Assembly (NCBI GenBank): GCA_947038565.1
Contig: CAMQWP010000002.1
Span: 124,001-188,000, forward strand
Origin: an uncultured Clostridia bacterium
Lineage (GTDB): Bacteria; Bacillota; Clostridia; Christensenellales; UBA3700
DNA: 64,000 bases
Reading direction: 5' to 3'
Within the stretch, counting starts at the first letter, position 1. Each line of letters opens with the position of its first letter. The translations under genes were made by a program, and so were the position numbers. This document shows positions 8,563 to 18,085 of this stretch, one piece after another. A model generated the notes under the pieces. That model saw only the letters and a list, made by a program, of their open reading frames with translations. It did not search any database and was not told the origin of the DNA.

Positions 8563-8598
8563 AAATATCCGCAAGTACGCATACTTGCGGATATTTTT
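8563..8598 (+). terminator. strong intrinsic terminator, probably shared
   Basis: A 15-bp perfect stem (8563-8577 with 8582-8596) with a 4-nt loop and a T-run on the + side. It lies between the convergent YugP-family gene (ends 8465) and the LRR gene (ends 8618) and could serve both. Confidence 0.88.
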
Positions 8599-8617
8599 CA
8601 TTATTTCAAGTTAGGTA

Positions 8618-11386
8618 TTAGACAGATAATCTTTTCTTCATAAATATCACAGCTAATATAATAATCAAAATCAGTAATAATACACCAAAAATTGATCCTA
8701 CGATTATCGCAACTGGCACTTGACTTTCTATGACAAAACTAACAGTATTTCCGACTAATTCATAGTTAGTATCAATACAAGTAGCAGTAGCAACATACTC
8801 GCCCGCACCCAATAAAATATCTTTATCGTACGATATTACTAGATCTATACTTGCACCATTAACATCTACAAAAGTAGCAGTTAATACTACATCTTCATCA
8901 AGAATACCGTCTACTAATCCACTGAATACTACTTGTACTTTAGCCTTAGACACAGTAAGTTTCGCATTAAGATATTCGATATTATAATTAATTGATGAAA
9001 GTCCGCTCAGTACAATATCATACTCACCGACATTAGCATTATTTTCTTTATCGTAAGTAGTGCTATACAAAAGAACTCCAAGAACATCATTATTTTCATT
9101 ATTCACAAGCCCCGTGTAAGTTGCTGTGAATATTGGTAATTCCTGTCCATACTCAATAGTAAAACTATCAGCACCAACTGTCGCATCCATTTTATTTATT
9201 ACATATTCAAATTGTTTATCAGACGATATCGCATAGTTTTGATTATCTAAAACAGAATTAAACAAGTAACTTCCTGCATTGATAAACACCATACCATCAT
9301 TTATAGTTAGTGCCACGTTTACAGAATCGTTATGAATCAATCTTGATACAGTAGCGGTTACTTTTTCGCTCTGATCTAGTCCATTATATACAAATACTTG
9401 ATCAGGATTATCTATAATTATTTCAACCATTAATGGTGTGATAATCAAGGCATCAGCGATATTTATCTCATATTTGCTATGCGTCGTTGTCGCGTCTCTT
9501 AAAATCTGCACTGCATACGTTCCCACATTAGTAGGAGGAGTAACACTACTGTAACTCTCCCCAGCCAAAGACATACCTATATAATTAATAGTAAAATCAC
9601 CTAGCCCCGCATCTTGACCATTAATTTGATATGCAATGCTCTTACCATCATACTCCCTTGCGTCCAAAGGTGCAGTATCTATTACAATAGCTGGGAGAGG
9701 TTTTAACACTGCACTTAATTTGACAAAATCAATTACAGTATCCGCAGTAACATTCGCTGTATCTCCACCCAGAACACTTGACCAGCCTTCGTGAGAATAT
9801 CCTAGAGGTGGTGTAAATTCAGGTAATTTAGCACCAGCTACCCACTCACCATTAACTTTTTGCAGATTCATCGGCATACCATACAATTTTTCTTGATATT
9901 CTATTTCGATATTACTTCCATGATAGAATAGCAAATTAAGATTATAAGTTGTAGTTGTATTAGTTATGTTTTCGTGATGTTTGTACACTTCTACATTTTG
10001 AAATACTACAACAGGTTTCATATTAGTTGAAGTATTGAATGCTGCATCATCTAGCTTCGTAAGTTTACTTGTTTGCAACATTTCTATACTCTTTATACTA
10101 TAGCAGCTTCTAAAAATATTCTTGCTGATTGAAGTAACACTACTTGCTATCACTGCACTACTAAAATCTGTATAAGCAAATGCATCATAATCTATACTTT
10201 TCACACCCTCGGGTATGATTAACTTTCCTGATAGATTTTTGCATCCGTTAAAAGTGTTCTTCAGTATTTTTTCAAGCGTACTAGGGATAATTAACTCACC
10301 TTTAAAACCGCAATCCTTAAATGCTGATTCGCCTATACTTTCAACATTATTGCCTAGCTTAACACTACCTTTCAAATTGGTGCAACGGTAAAATGCAGTA
10401 TCACCTAGCGTAATCAGACTATCAGGAAGTATCAAATCACCTTTAAGTGATCCACAATTATAAAAAGCTCTATCACTTATAATCTCTACATTATTTCCAA
10501 TACTTATAGTACCATTAAATTTACATGTATCAAATGCCCTGCTACCTATATTCACTACATTATCACCAATTACTAGGTCACCACTGAACCCAGCACTTCT
10601 AAAGGCTTGCGCAGAAATTTCTTTTATATTATGAGATAGTGTAAGGCTGCCAGTAAATTTACAATTCATAAAAACCGATTGTCCAATTTGAACGATGTTA
10701 TCAGGAATAACCAATGATCCAGTGAAGCCGGCATCCGAAAACACGGCATTCTCAAGAACAGTAAGACCACTACCTAATACCAATGAACCCCTTAAGCCCG
10801 AACAAGTTTTAAATGCAGTAAATCCTATACTAGTCACACTATTCGGTATAGTAAGGTCACCAGATAATTTTTTACAACCTGAAAAACTAGCTGATCCAAT
10901 AGTTAATAGCGAGTTAGGTAGTACAATATTACCTGACATATTACTGCACCTAGAAAAAGCATTACCACCAATAGACTGTAGATTATTAGCATCGCTTAAA
11001 TCAAGTCTTACGATATTAGTTTTGCTCATAAATGCATTAGCTGCAATACTCAAAATTACTGCACCATTCACAGGATTGACTGCGGGAACATGTACTACAA
11101 GATTAGCTGTGCTTATATTTGTTGCACCAACCACTATCGTGCCGTTTGAACCATAAGTCAATTCAGCCAAAACCTCGCCCGGAGCAAGAGTGAAAACGGT
11201 ATCCGTATTAGTCACGCTTACATCATTGATAACATCATTTTCTTCTACCCCTGTATTAGCGATGTAAATACCATTACCACTTTGAGTATCAAGTGTAATC
11301 CACATTACTCCAAGAACAAAAATGATCATTGCAAATATGCAAAACATTGATAACCATTTACCCCTATGTAATTTTCTATCTTTCAT
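8618..11386 (-). CDS. large cell-surface protein with BspA-type LRRs, InlB-like and MBG domains
   Basis: A 922-residue exported protein. An N-terminal signal anchor (about 12-33) precedes about 13 BspA-type LRR_5 repeats of 23-24 residues (roughly 85-420; pattern G.L.IP..V..IG..AF..C). An InlB-repeat-like stretch around 500-540 (YSHEGWSSV) follows, then a string of Ig-like MBG domains (roughly 600-880). It ends in a membrane helix and a basic KKR tail. No LPXTG sortase motif is present, so the C-terminal helix is the likely anchor. Such proteins bind host or mucosal ligands or partner bacteria, inferred from the family. I chose ATG 11386 because GGAGG lies 8 nt upstream; an earlier ATG at 11401 overlaps that site. 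Confidence 0.88.
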   Translation of the reverse strand: MKDRKLHRGKWLSMFCIFAMIIFVLGVMWITLDTQSGNGIYIANTGVEENDVINDVSVTNTDTVFTLAPGEVLAELTYGSNGTIVVGATNISTANLVVHVPAVNPVNGAVILSIAANAFMSKTNIVRLDLSDANNLQSIGGNAFSRCSNMSGNIVLPNSLLTIGSASFSGCKKLSGDLTIPNSVTSIGFTAFKTCSGLRGSLVLGSGLTVLENAVFSDAGFTGSLVIPDNIVQIGQSVFMNCKFTGSLTLSHNIKEISAQAFRSAGFSGDLVIGDNVVNIGSRAFDTCKFNGTISIGNNVEIISDRAFYNCGSLKGDLILPDSLITLGDTAFYRCTNLKGSVKLGNNVESIGESAFKDCGFKGELIIPSTLEKILKNTFNGCKNLSGKLIIPEGVKSIDYDAFAYTDFSSAVIASSVTSISKNIFRSCYSIKSIEMLQTSKLTKLDDAAFNTSTNMKPVVVFQNVEVYKHHENITNTTTTYNLNLLFYHGSNIEIEYQEKLYGMPMNLQKVNGEWVAGAKLPEFTPPLGYSHEGWSSVLGGDTANVTADTVIDFVKLSAVLKPLPAIVIDTAPLDAREYDGKSIAYQINGQDAGLGDFTINYIGMSLAGESYSSVTPPTNVGTYAVQILRDATTTHSKYEINIADALIITPLMVEIIIDNPDQVFVYNGLDQSEKVTATVSRLIHNDSVNVALTINDGMVFINAGSYLFNSVLDNQNYAISSDKQFEYVINKMDATVGADSFTIEYGQELPIFTATYTGLVNNENNDVLGVLLYSTTYDKENNANVGEYDIVLSGLSSINYNIEYLNAKLTVSKAKVQVVFSGLVDGILDEDVVLTATFVDVNGASIDLVISYDKDILLGAGEYVATATCIDTNYELVGNTVSFVIESQVPVAIIVGSIFGVLLLILIIILAVIFMKKRLSV

Positions 11387-11979
11387 TAATAAATCCTCCA
11401 TATAATTTCTTATATACTAACACTAGCAAAACAATATTAAAAACACAATATCAATATATAACTTTAAGCTAGACGTATATATTTAAATAAGTTATAATTG
11501 CATTTTATCATGTGTTAGCTGTAATTCCAACTATTTGCAAAAGTATTATTGCAAATTTCGACATTAATTTACAATTTGAGCAATGTATATATATAAAATT
11601 TACTTAAAATGCATAGAGATTACACGCATTTTACATAATTTTACGATTTATATACATAAATCTAGCAAAATTATCAAAAAATAATAATCAATATCGTATT
11701 TAGTAAAGTATCAATTTAATTAAAACACTACTCTAATTTATTACATTAAATAATAATAGATATTGACAGTATATTTATTATATGTTATATTGGTTTTATG
11801 GGATATTTTTACAAGTTATGTTATTAAGTTCTTGATTATAATAAAATGGAATTAATTTTATCATTATGAAATACATTAGTAATGATATAGAGAAGATTAT
11901 TTGTGTGCAAAATAATCGCTTAAAGATTAAAAAAATTTATATAAAATCGCTTGTTTATTTATATCAGTAAGGAGGGTAA
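11387..11979. other. 590-bp divergent intergenic region
   Basis: No gene is visible. It separates the LRR surface-protein gene from the transporter operon and holds one excellent + strand promoter (11763-11791). The rest is extremely AT-rich without a clear repeat. Confidence 0.6.
11763..11791 (+). promoter_or_regulatory. near-consensus promoter of the GPH transporter operon
   Basis: -35 TTGACA (11763-11768, perfect), 17-bp spacer, -10 TATATT (11786-11791). It implies a leader of about 180 nt before ATG 11980. No riboswitch fold was recognised in that leader. Confidence 0.75.
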
Positions 11980-13959
11980 ATGGCAAAATTAAATATCAAG
12001 GATACTGCAAACAAGGCAGTAACCTACACCAAAACATACTGGAGCAAACCGCCAATTGGTCAATACATTTCACTAAGTGAAAAGATTTCATATGGTGGCG
12101 CACAGATTGGAGTTTTCATATTCCAAGCAATTACTGGATACATGGGATTTGTAGCGAGTTGGTTCTGCGGTTCAATTATGAAAATTGACTTCATGGATTT
12201 CTATATCATAAGTATTATCACTATGATAATGACGTATGTCATGATATTTATGAACCCGATAGCAGTTTTGATTTATGAAAATCATGGCAAGCTCGAAAAG
12301 AAAACCAAAATCCTCGCACATACTATATGGTCACTTCAGATTATAATAGGAATAGCATTATATTTTATCCCTACAGATATTTTTGAAAGCGTTCCTGTTG
12401 TTGGCATTCAAGGATTACCACAAATAGTAGCTAATATTTTGATAGTAAACTCTATTACGAACTACGTTACATGGTTTATAAGATGGAAGTTCTGCGGCAA
12501 GTACGGTAGACTAAAACCGCTTATTATTATACTTGCTGTCCCTGCTGCAATAATGATGTCTATTATCCCCTTCTTGCCTCTTAATAATATTGATTACGCG
12601 TGGAAACTTATAATTTTGCATTTTGCTTTTACGCTAATGACATTTTTCATTAACCACTTTAACAACATACAAGGAATGGTAACATTCATGTCGCCAAACT
12701 CTCAAGAGCGTCAATCAATGTACTCTATTATTCCTATCGTCACCAGCCTTGCACCGTCTGTAATTGGTATTTTCTTCCCGATTTTGATCAGTACTACTGG
12801 TGGTTTTACAGAGCTTCTTACATATCAAATTTTCGTGCCTATTTTTGCCATATCTGGTGCTATAATTACTATCCTTTGCACTCTAAAATGTAAAGAGCGT
12901 ATTATCGAGACTGTAAATGATGAAAATAAACCCAAAGTAAAATTCTTTAAAGGTGCTAAACGTGTCCTTCAAAATAAATATCTTTGGATCATCGAATTTT
13001 CAAAAATAGTAGGAATTTCAGCAAATATTTTCAGTGCTGTATTACAGTTCTGGTTCGTTTACTCACTTCGAATGGAGTGGTTCTTTGGTATCGCGGCAAA
13101 TTTAGTAGTACTGTCTATGACATTCGGAAACTTACTGACGCCTTGGCTTACGAAAAAATACGAAAAAAGAACTATTCTTATCGGATCGAGAGGAATGTCA
13201 CTAGTTTGTATCGTAGCAATGTTCGGTGCTATTCTTATACCTAATAATATTGTCGGAGTTATCGTGTTTATGCTCGCGTCTTTCGCTAAAAACTTTTTCG
13301 TTCCTATCGAAACTGGTATCAACAATAGTCTTCAAGCCGATGCGATGGATTATCACCAATGGAAACATGGCGAACGTGCGGATGGTATGGTTCAAGTTTT
13401 CTCTTGGCTTTTCGGCCCACTAGTTATCCTAATTGGATTTATACTGCCTTTCCTATTCGAAAGATGTGGTTTCACTTCAGACTGGGATGTGCTTTTTAAT
13501 AAAGAGATTATCAAAGACGTATTTAATATACATATCTGGGTAAGTTTCATTAGCTTATTCCTAGCTACTGTTCCATTTATCTTTTACAACTTATCAAAGG
13601 ATAAACACTCACTATGTATTAAAGAAATGGAAGAGCGTGTAGCCGCTTACAATCTTGAGCATGGTATTGACGATAACTCACCTGCCAAAGGCGAAGAAAA
13701 TATCCTGCTAAATGCCGATGATAATACATATATTGATAATATGTTTACTACTTGCGATGATATCATCATCGGCGGAGTAGACTTCGATATGACTGATAAT
13801 ATAAAAATAACCGACACCACACAAGATCCAAACAAGATTTTTGAGAACATTGATACTAACAATATTGACGATATGGTAAGTATTGATAACTCCAATATTA
13901 CTACTTCGCAAGACAATGAGAAACCTATCAATGACACTGATGAAAAGGAGGTACTATAA
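11980..13959 (+). CDS. GPH-family (MFS) sugar/cation symporter with a long acidic tail
   Basis: A 659-residue protein. The first 535 or so residues hold about twelve hydrophobic segments of the glycoside-pentoside-hexuronide:cation symporter family. The signature loop MDYHQWKHGERADGM matches the family motif D(Y)xxWKTGxRADG. The substrate would be a glycoside or uronide co-imported with Na+ or H+. Unusually, the last 120 residues are a hydrophilic tail rich in Asp, Asn, Thr and Ser, where most family members stop after the helices. AAGGAGGG precedes the ATG closely. The next gene, an LRR lipoprotein, starts 2 bp downstream with its ribosome site inside this gene, so the two are translationally linked. 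Confidence 0.85.
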   Translation: MAKLNIKDTANKAVTYTKTYWSKPPIGQYISLSEKISYGGAQIGVFIFQAITGYMGFVASWFCGSIMKIDFMDFYIISIITMIMTYVMIFMNPIAVLIYENHGKLEKKTKILAHTIWSLQIIIGIALYFIPTDIFESVPVVGIQGLPQIVANILIVNSITNYVTWFIRWKFCGKYGRLKPLIIILAVPAAIMMSIIPFLPLNNIDYAWKLIILHFAFTLMTFFINHFNNIQGMVTFMSPNSQERQSMYSIIPIVTSLAPSVIGIFFPILISTTGGFTELLTYQIFVPIFAISGAIITILCTLKCKERIIETVNDENKPKVKFFKGAKRVLQNKYLWIIEFSKIVGISANIFSAVLQFWFVYSLRMEWFFGIAANLVVLSMTFGNLLTPWLTKKYEKRTILIGSRGMSLVCIVAMFGAILIPNNIVGVIVFMLASFAKNFFVPIETGINNSLQADAMDYHQWKHGERADGMVQVFSWLFGPLVILIGFILPFLFERCGFTSDWDVLFNKEIIKDVFNIHIWVSFISLFLATVPFIFYNLSKDKHSLCIKEMEERVAAYNLEHGIDDNSPAKGEENILLNADDNTYIDNMFTTCDDIIIGGVDFDMTDNIKITDTTQDPNKIFENIDTNNIDDMVSIDNSNITTSQDNEKPINDTDEKEVL

Positions 13960-13961
13960 TT

Positions 13962-14810
13962 ATGAAAAAGAAAATTTGTTATATATTTGTGATTGCAATG
14001 CTTATCATATTATCACTTAGCCTTGTAGCTTGCTACAGTGTGAATGGACCTTTTAAGTACGTGATAGAAGATGATGGAGTTCATATGAAACTCTACAGTG
14101 ATATAAGTACCGTATCCGAAGTTGTATTCCCTGACGAAATAGAAGGCGAGCCAGTAGTTGCTCTTGATGACTTTGCAATAGTTAATACTAAATACGTTAA
14201 AACTATCACCATTAGCAAAAATATATCAGTTATTGAACCTTACGCTATAAATAACAATACTGCTCTAGTAGAGTTTATAGTTCACCCTGAAAACAAACAC
14301 TTCAAGGCTGTAGACGGTACATTGTATACTATTGATGGAAAAGAGTTAATAAGTAACCCTCCATCAAACGATATAGAAACATTTACCGTATCTCGCCTCG
14401 ATAAGAAAGATGAAGTTCAGACATGTGATCGCGAATTTATTATCCCTGATGGAGTAGAAGTAATTCGCGAGAATGCTTTCTACCATAACAACATAATGAA
14501 AATTGTCTTTGCTGATAGCGTTATCTCAGTCGGCGAATGTGCATTCTTAAGAGTAGCATACCTTGAAAAGCTAATACTTTCTAAAAACTTAGAGAGCATT
14601 GGTAAGGATGCATTCTCTAAGAATACTCGACTTACCGAACTATTAATAAACGAAAATATTAAATCTATTGGCGAAAATGCATTTTTCGATTGTGAAAACC
14701 TTCTCAAAATAGATATCAAAGCAAAAGAATCGGATATTACATTTGCTAAAAGCTGGAAACCTACTAAACTTGGAAACAAACTAAAAGACTTAGTAGTTAC
14801 ATTCATTTAA
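13962..14810 (+). CDS. BspA-type LRR lipoprotein
   Basis: A 282-residue exported lipoprotein. The signal peptide ends in a lipobox SLVAC with the lipidated Cys at about residue 24. The body has LRR_5 repeats: an N-terminal group around 40-95 (VVFPDEIEGEPVVALDDFAI) and a C-terminal group from about 165 (VIRENAFYHNN, SVGECAFLR, SIGKDAFSKN, SIGENAFFDC). A linker with VDGTLYTIDGKELI, common in BspA proteins, lies between. It is coupled to the GPH transporter gene, which suggests a surface-exposed substrate-capture or adhesion partner; that is inference. GGAGG at about 13947 is well spaced. A terminator follows at 14957. Confidence 0.87.
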   Translation: MKKKICYIFVIAMLIILSLSLVACYSVNGPFKYVIEDDGVHMKLYSDISTVSEVVFPDEIEGEPVVALDDFAIVNTKYVKTITISKNISVIEPYAINNNTALVEFIVHPENKHFKAVDGTLYTIDGKELISNPPSNDIETFTVSRLDKKDEVQTCDREFIIPDGVEVIRENAFYHNNIMKIVFADSVISVGECAFLRVAYLEKLILSKNLESIGKDAFSKNTRLTELLINENIKSIGENAFFDCENLLKIDIKAKESDITFAKSWKPTKLGNKLKDLVVTFI

Positions 14811-14956
14811 TCCCTTACACAATGTTTAACTTTTTTATTTATTAGTATTGTATTGATATGATTTATTCATAAATTTTTTATTATCAATCAGAATATTATT
14901 CAGTAATATGAGTAAAGTTAGTTTTTGGTACAAATTACTATATAAACATATACAAG

Positions 14957-14993
14957 ATACTAGGAAGGCATATGCTCTCCCTAGTATTTTTTT
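14957..14993 (+). terminator. intrinsic terminator of the transporter-lipoprotein operon
   Basis: Stem ATACTAGG paired with CCTAGTAT plus two or three inner pairs, then a run of T, about 150 bp past the stop codon at 14810. Confidence 0.75.
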
Positions 14994-15214
14994 ATATAAT
15001 CAATTTCATTATAAAAAAAATAAAACACATACGTTGCAGTTTTTTGTGTTAACGATTTAATTATTGCAAATACTAATGTAATTTATGAGGCTGAGCATGA
15101 TGTAATTATATCTATTCGGACGGAATTGTCCCAAATGCAAAGCTATTTGTTCAAAATCATTATACTAAGTTAGTCATAAAAAAATATAGTTTCGATTCAA
15201 CTTAAAAGGTTATA

Positions 15215-15473
15215 AAAGTATACGATATATCATTAAGAATAAATGATATAGTAGTACAACCAGACGGAACAATAGAAGTTAATATCCGTATTCCGTCTAA
15301 TCTAATTGGCGAAGAATTTAATGGTTATTGAACTAATACTAATAACCGCAATTATATCAATCGCATTAAAGCACAAAACAGTATTAGGACTATCTAAAAA
15401 AACCATCGTTGATCATACGAAGCTAATTACTGCTGAAAATGCAGAATGCGATATATTTTCACGGCTAAATTAG
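15215..15473 (+). pseudogene. decayed 3' end of a surface-anchored protein gene
   Basis: Two overlapping frames make sense. Frame 1 (15215-15331) reads VYDISLRINDIVVQPDGTIE and onward, similar to the Ig-like domain that precedes the C-terminus of many LRR/InlB surface proteins of Firmicutes. Frame 2 (to 15473) reads a hydrophobic LILITAIISIALKH stretch and a polar tail, like a C-terminal anchor. In-frame stops just upstream and a shift between the frames show it is broken. The region from about 15090 may hold further remains. Confidence 0.4.
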
Positions 15474-15485
15474 GCTTATTTTTAA

Positions 15486-17336
15486 CTAACTGTCTATCAT
15501 TTTTTCATTGCCAAATAACACCTCGCTTTGAATAGCCACAACCTCACTTATTAGATTTTTATGGCTTTCTGTTAGCGTGCCTTTTTTTATTACTTCTTTT
15601 AATGTGTCGACATCATTTTTAGTAATGCCGTACTTACTATTAAGTACTAAATCAATAGCCTTATCTTTATCAGTATTATTCCATATGTAATTAGTATATG
15701 CACGACCCTTTTTTGACCCTTCAGCAAAATGCTGTGATTCATGTACTAACTTGCTTTGCCACGCATCACTCTCTAGCATATCTTTGCCTATTACCATTAC
15801 ATTACCATCAAGGTATGAATTGAAGTCCGCTGATGTTTCGGCAAGCAATATCTTTGAATTTTTTTGACCCTTATTACTAATTGCATTGTGTACACGTTTT
15901 AGCTTGTCAAAATTAGCTGCCTCATTTGCTGTCAGTTCTCCGCTAAATACCGACGTTCCTTGCTGGGCAAGTGCTTGTTGAATTGCTTTTTCTTTGCCCA
16001 TTAGCGACGGAGCATAATACCTATTATCTAGCACTGCTGATGGCTGATTATCAATAGCTACTGCACTATATCCTCCGCCTTCATTTTGTTGTAACCCTAA
16101 CCCTGTCATAAAGCTAGGATTGCCAGAATTTAGCTTTGCCGCAAGACTTGCTTGCTTTGTGCTATTTTGCTTTAGGAATTTTGCCCTTGCACTGTTTGAC
16201 AGATAGGCTATATCTTGACGTGCGACGTCTCTTTGTTTCGCTGTTATCTTGCCTGATGCGAAGCTGTTATCAATGCCCTTGTTTAGTTCCTCAATCTCTG
16301 CCATCTTTGTTTTGATGTCTAAGGTAGGAGAGGCTTTGCGAGCGATGGCTTGTCCTCCGCTCATGGTTGCGCCAGTAAGTCCGCCGACAAGGAATGTATT
16401 TGCTAGTGACTGTGCTGATGTTTCAGAGTAATCTATCTTGTCTTTATATATACTGCTAAGTAATGGATCAGCAAGGTCACTTGCGACTTCCTCTAGTCCT
16501 TCGCCGACAAATGCTCCTGCTGCCTTTCTTGCGGTTGCCTTTACTCCAGTCTGTGCAATAGCTTTGCCACTACTCTTGCCTATACTTTTACCGATAGACC
16601 CTGCAAACGCTTTACCAGTTCCTGCAATTCCTCCAGACATTGACTCGATTAATCCCTCAAGTCCGCCTGATAGTCCGCCGTATAGAAGTGCTTCTCCTCT
16701 TGTTGTTCCCTCATGTTGCAACGCTCTTTCCATGCCACCGCCAGCAGCTGAAGTAATGAATGACGCTTTGCCAAGTGCTGGCCCGACTACTGGTATTGCT
16801 GACATCAACACAGACGGCAACATCTGACCTACTCCAGTAGACACATCTCTTATCACTCCGCCGATTTTGCCATCGCCTTCATACAAGTAACTGCCACTAG
16901 TTCCCTCAAGAAGTGCATCACCCATAAGCCCCTCAACGTGATCAGTGGCAATCCAGTCTTCATCAGCACCGAATATGGTAGCACCTACATCCATGATGTT
17001 TTCGCCGAACTTCAATACTCCCTTTGTTGCATGACCTAACACATCGCCGAGAGTATGTCCTGCCCTCTCAAAAAAGTTCATGTCATCCCGTTCTTTTGTT
17101 ACGAGTTCGGATTTCGGATCATAGTTATTGCTGTTGGTGCCGACCTGACTGTTATATACACTCTTAGCTCCTGATGATAAATTATCATAGCCGTTTCCAC
17201 TCTCATATGCTATTGCTGCCTCTTTATAATCATTCTCTATCTGCCTATTACTTGCATATAGCTGATCGTTACGCTCTTTGTTTGCTCTGTTAATTGCACT
17301 AGCATTTGACACTGCTGTGCCGTACATTGTTTTCAT
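15486..17336 (-). CDS. phage-like polyvalent/virion protein with HExxH metallopeptidase motif
   Basis: A 616-residue protein. Residues 1-75 are polar and helical. About 90-340 is a Gly/Ala-rich region with alternating hydrophobic stretches (GGLSGGLEGLIESMSGG, repeats of SIGKS), like internal virion or tape-like proteins. A polar middle follows, then a C-terminal domain with LVHESQHFAEG (HESQH at 532-536) and a later Glu-rich helix EVVAIQSEVLFG, as in zinc peptidases. Large polyvalent proteins of phages and conjugative elements have this architecture; the assignment is by pattern only. The protein ends abruptly after the motif and may be truncated. GC content is visibly higher than in the flanking DNA, a sign of transfer. 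AGGAGG is well placed before ATG 17336. Confidence 0.6.
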   Translation of the reverse strand: MKTMYGTAVSNASAINRANKERNDQLYASNRQIENDYKEAAIAYESGNGYDNLSSGAKSVYNSQVGTNSNNYDPKSELVTKERDDMNFFERAGHTLGDVLGHATKGVLKFGENIMDVGATIFGADEDWIATDHVEGLMGDALLEGTSGSYLYEGDGKIGGVIRDVSTGVGQMLPSVLMSAIPVVGPALGKASFITSAAGGGMERALQHEGTTRGEALLYGGLSGGLEGLIESMSGGIAGTGKAFAGSIGKSIGKSSGKAIAQTGVKATARKAAGAFVGEGLEEVASDLADPLLSSIYKDKIDYSETSAQSLANTFLVGGLTGATMSGGQAIARKASPTLDIKTKMAEIEELNKGIDNSFASGKITAKQRDVARQDIAYLSNSARAKFLKQNSTKQASLAAKLNSGNPSFMTGLGLQQNEGGGYSAVAIDNQPSAVLDNRYYAPSLMGKEKAIQQALAQQGTSVFSGELTANEAANFDKLKRVHNAISNKGQKNSKILLAETSADFNSYLDGNVMVIGKDMLESDAWQSKLVHESQHFAEGSKKGRAYTNYIWNNTDKDKAIDLVLNSKYGITKNDVDTLKEVIKKGTLTESHKNLISEVVAIQSEVLFGNEKMIDS

Positions 17337-17567
17337 ATTTCCTCCTTTAATGATGTAATATTATATTTAGAATTGCGACACTCAATATCGCACTATTTGC
17401 CTAACTTACCCACCCTATCCCGTCACTACTTGTGATCATTGCAGTATTATCCGCCCTTTTATTGCTTTGTTTTCGTTATATTCCCACTTTTTGCCATTAA
17501 TTGTATTTACACATTCTTTAATCTGTGCTATTATATTGTTATATAACCACTTAAGGAGATTACCATT

Positions 17568-18068
17568 ATGGATAACAAAACTAATACACCTAATCAGGAT
17601 AATAACTCTACTACTAAAAAGCCTATTCAGCTTTATTTGACTGTTTCTCTTATAGTTCTTACTATCATCAGCATTATTCTTAGCTCCGTTTGTATCGGGG
17701 TTGTTATCAATAAAGATAAGCCTACTGACGATAGAACGGTTATAGTGCGGTTAAATTATCTTATCACCACTCAATTTACTAATGTAAGCACATATCCAAT
17801 TGCCTCACTCGCAATTAAAACCGAGAATCCAACTTTTACCGATAGTACTTTTAATGCAGGTTATGGCAAATCCCCAAATGGTCAAGTAACAGAATTCGAT
17901 CTCCCTATAGAAAACCCCCGAATGGGCGAAGGCTATGATGTAAACACTGATTACTTCTTTGATGGTTGGTTTACAGAGCCTGAATATTTGTATGAATGGA
18001 ACTTTGCAGAAGACAGACTCTATCATGAAACAACTCTATATGCAAAATGGACTGTGAAGACTTGGTAA
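17568..18068 (+). CDS. small membrane-anchored protein with an InlB B-repeat
   Basis: A 166-residue protein with a polar N-terminus (about 1-22), one membrane helix (about 24-50) and an extracellular domain. That domain ends in YFFDGWFTEPEYLYEWNF followed by TTLYAKWT, which is the Listeria-Bacteroides (InlB B) repeat with its conserved DGWF, W and LYAKW. With a single N-terminal helix the repeat faces outside. AAGGAG precedes the ATG. It is transcribed against, and sits between, two phage-like genes, as a lysogenic-conversion (moron) gene often is. Function is probably adhesion or surface display, inferred from the domain. Confidence 0.75.
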   Translation: MDNKTNTPNQDNNSTTKKPIQLYLTVSLIVLTIISIILSSVCIGVVINKDKPTDDRTVIVRLNYLITTQFTNVSTYPIASLAIKTENPTFTDSTFNAGYGKSPNGQVTEFDLPIENPRMGEGYDVNTDYFFDGWFTEPEYLYEWNFAEDRLYHETTLYAKWTVKTW

Positions 18069-18085
18069 CAAGTCTTTTTCTATTA

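Noticed and set aside
8618-11386. Sortase-anchored (LPXTG) surface protein
   Set aside because: The C-terminus has a membrane helix and basic tail but no LPXTG-like motif before it, so covalent wall anchoring is not supported.
12984-13423. Several frames of 60-90 residues on both strands within the GPH transporter gene
   Set aside because: They are shadows of a clearly coding transporter frame.
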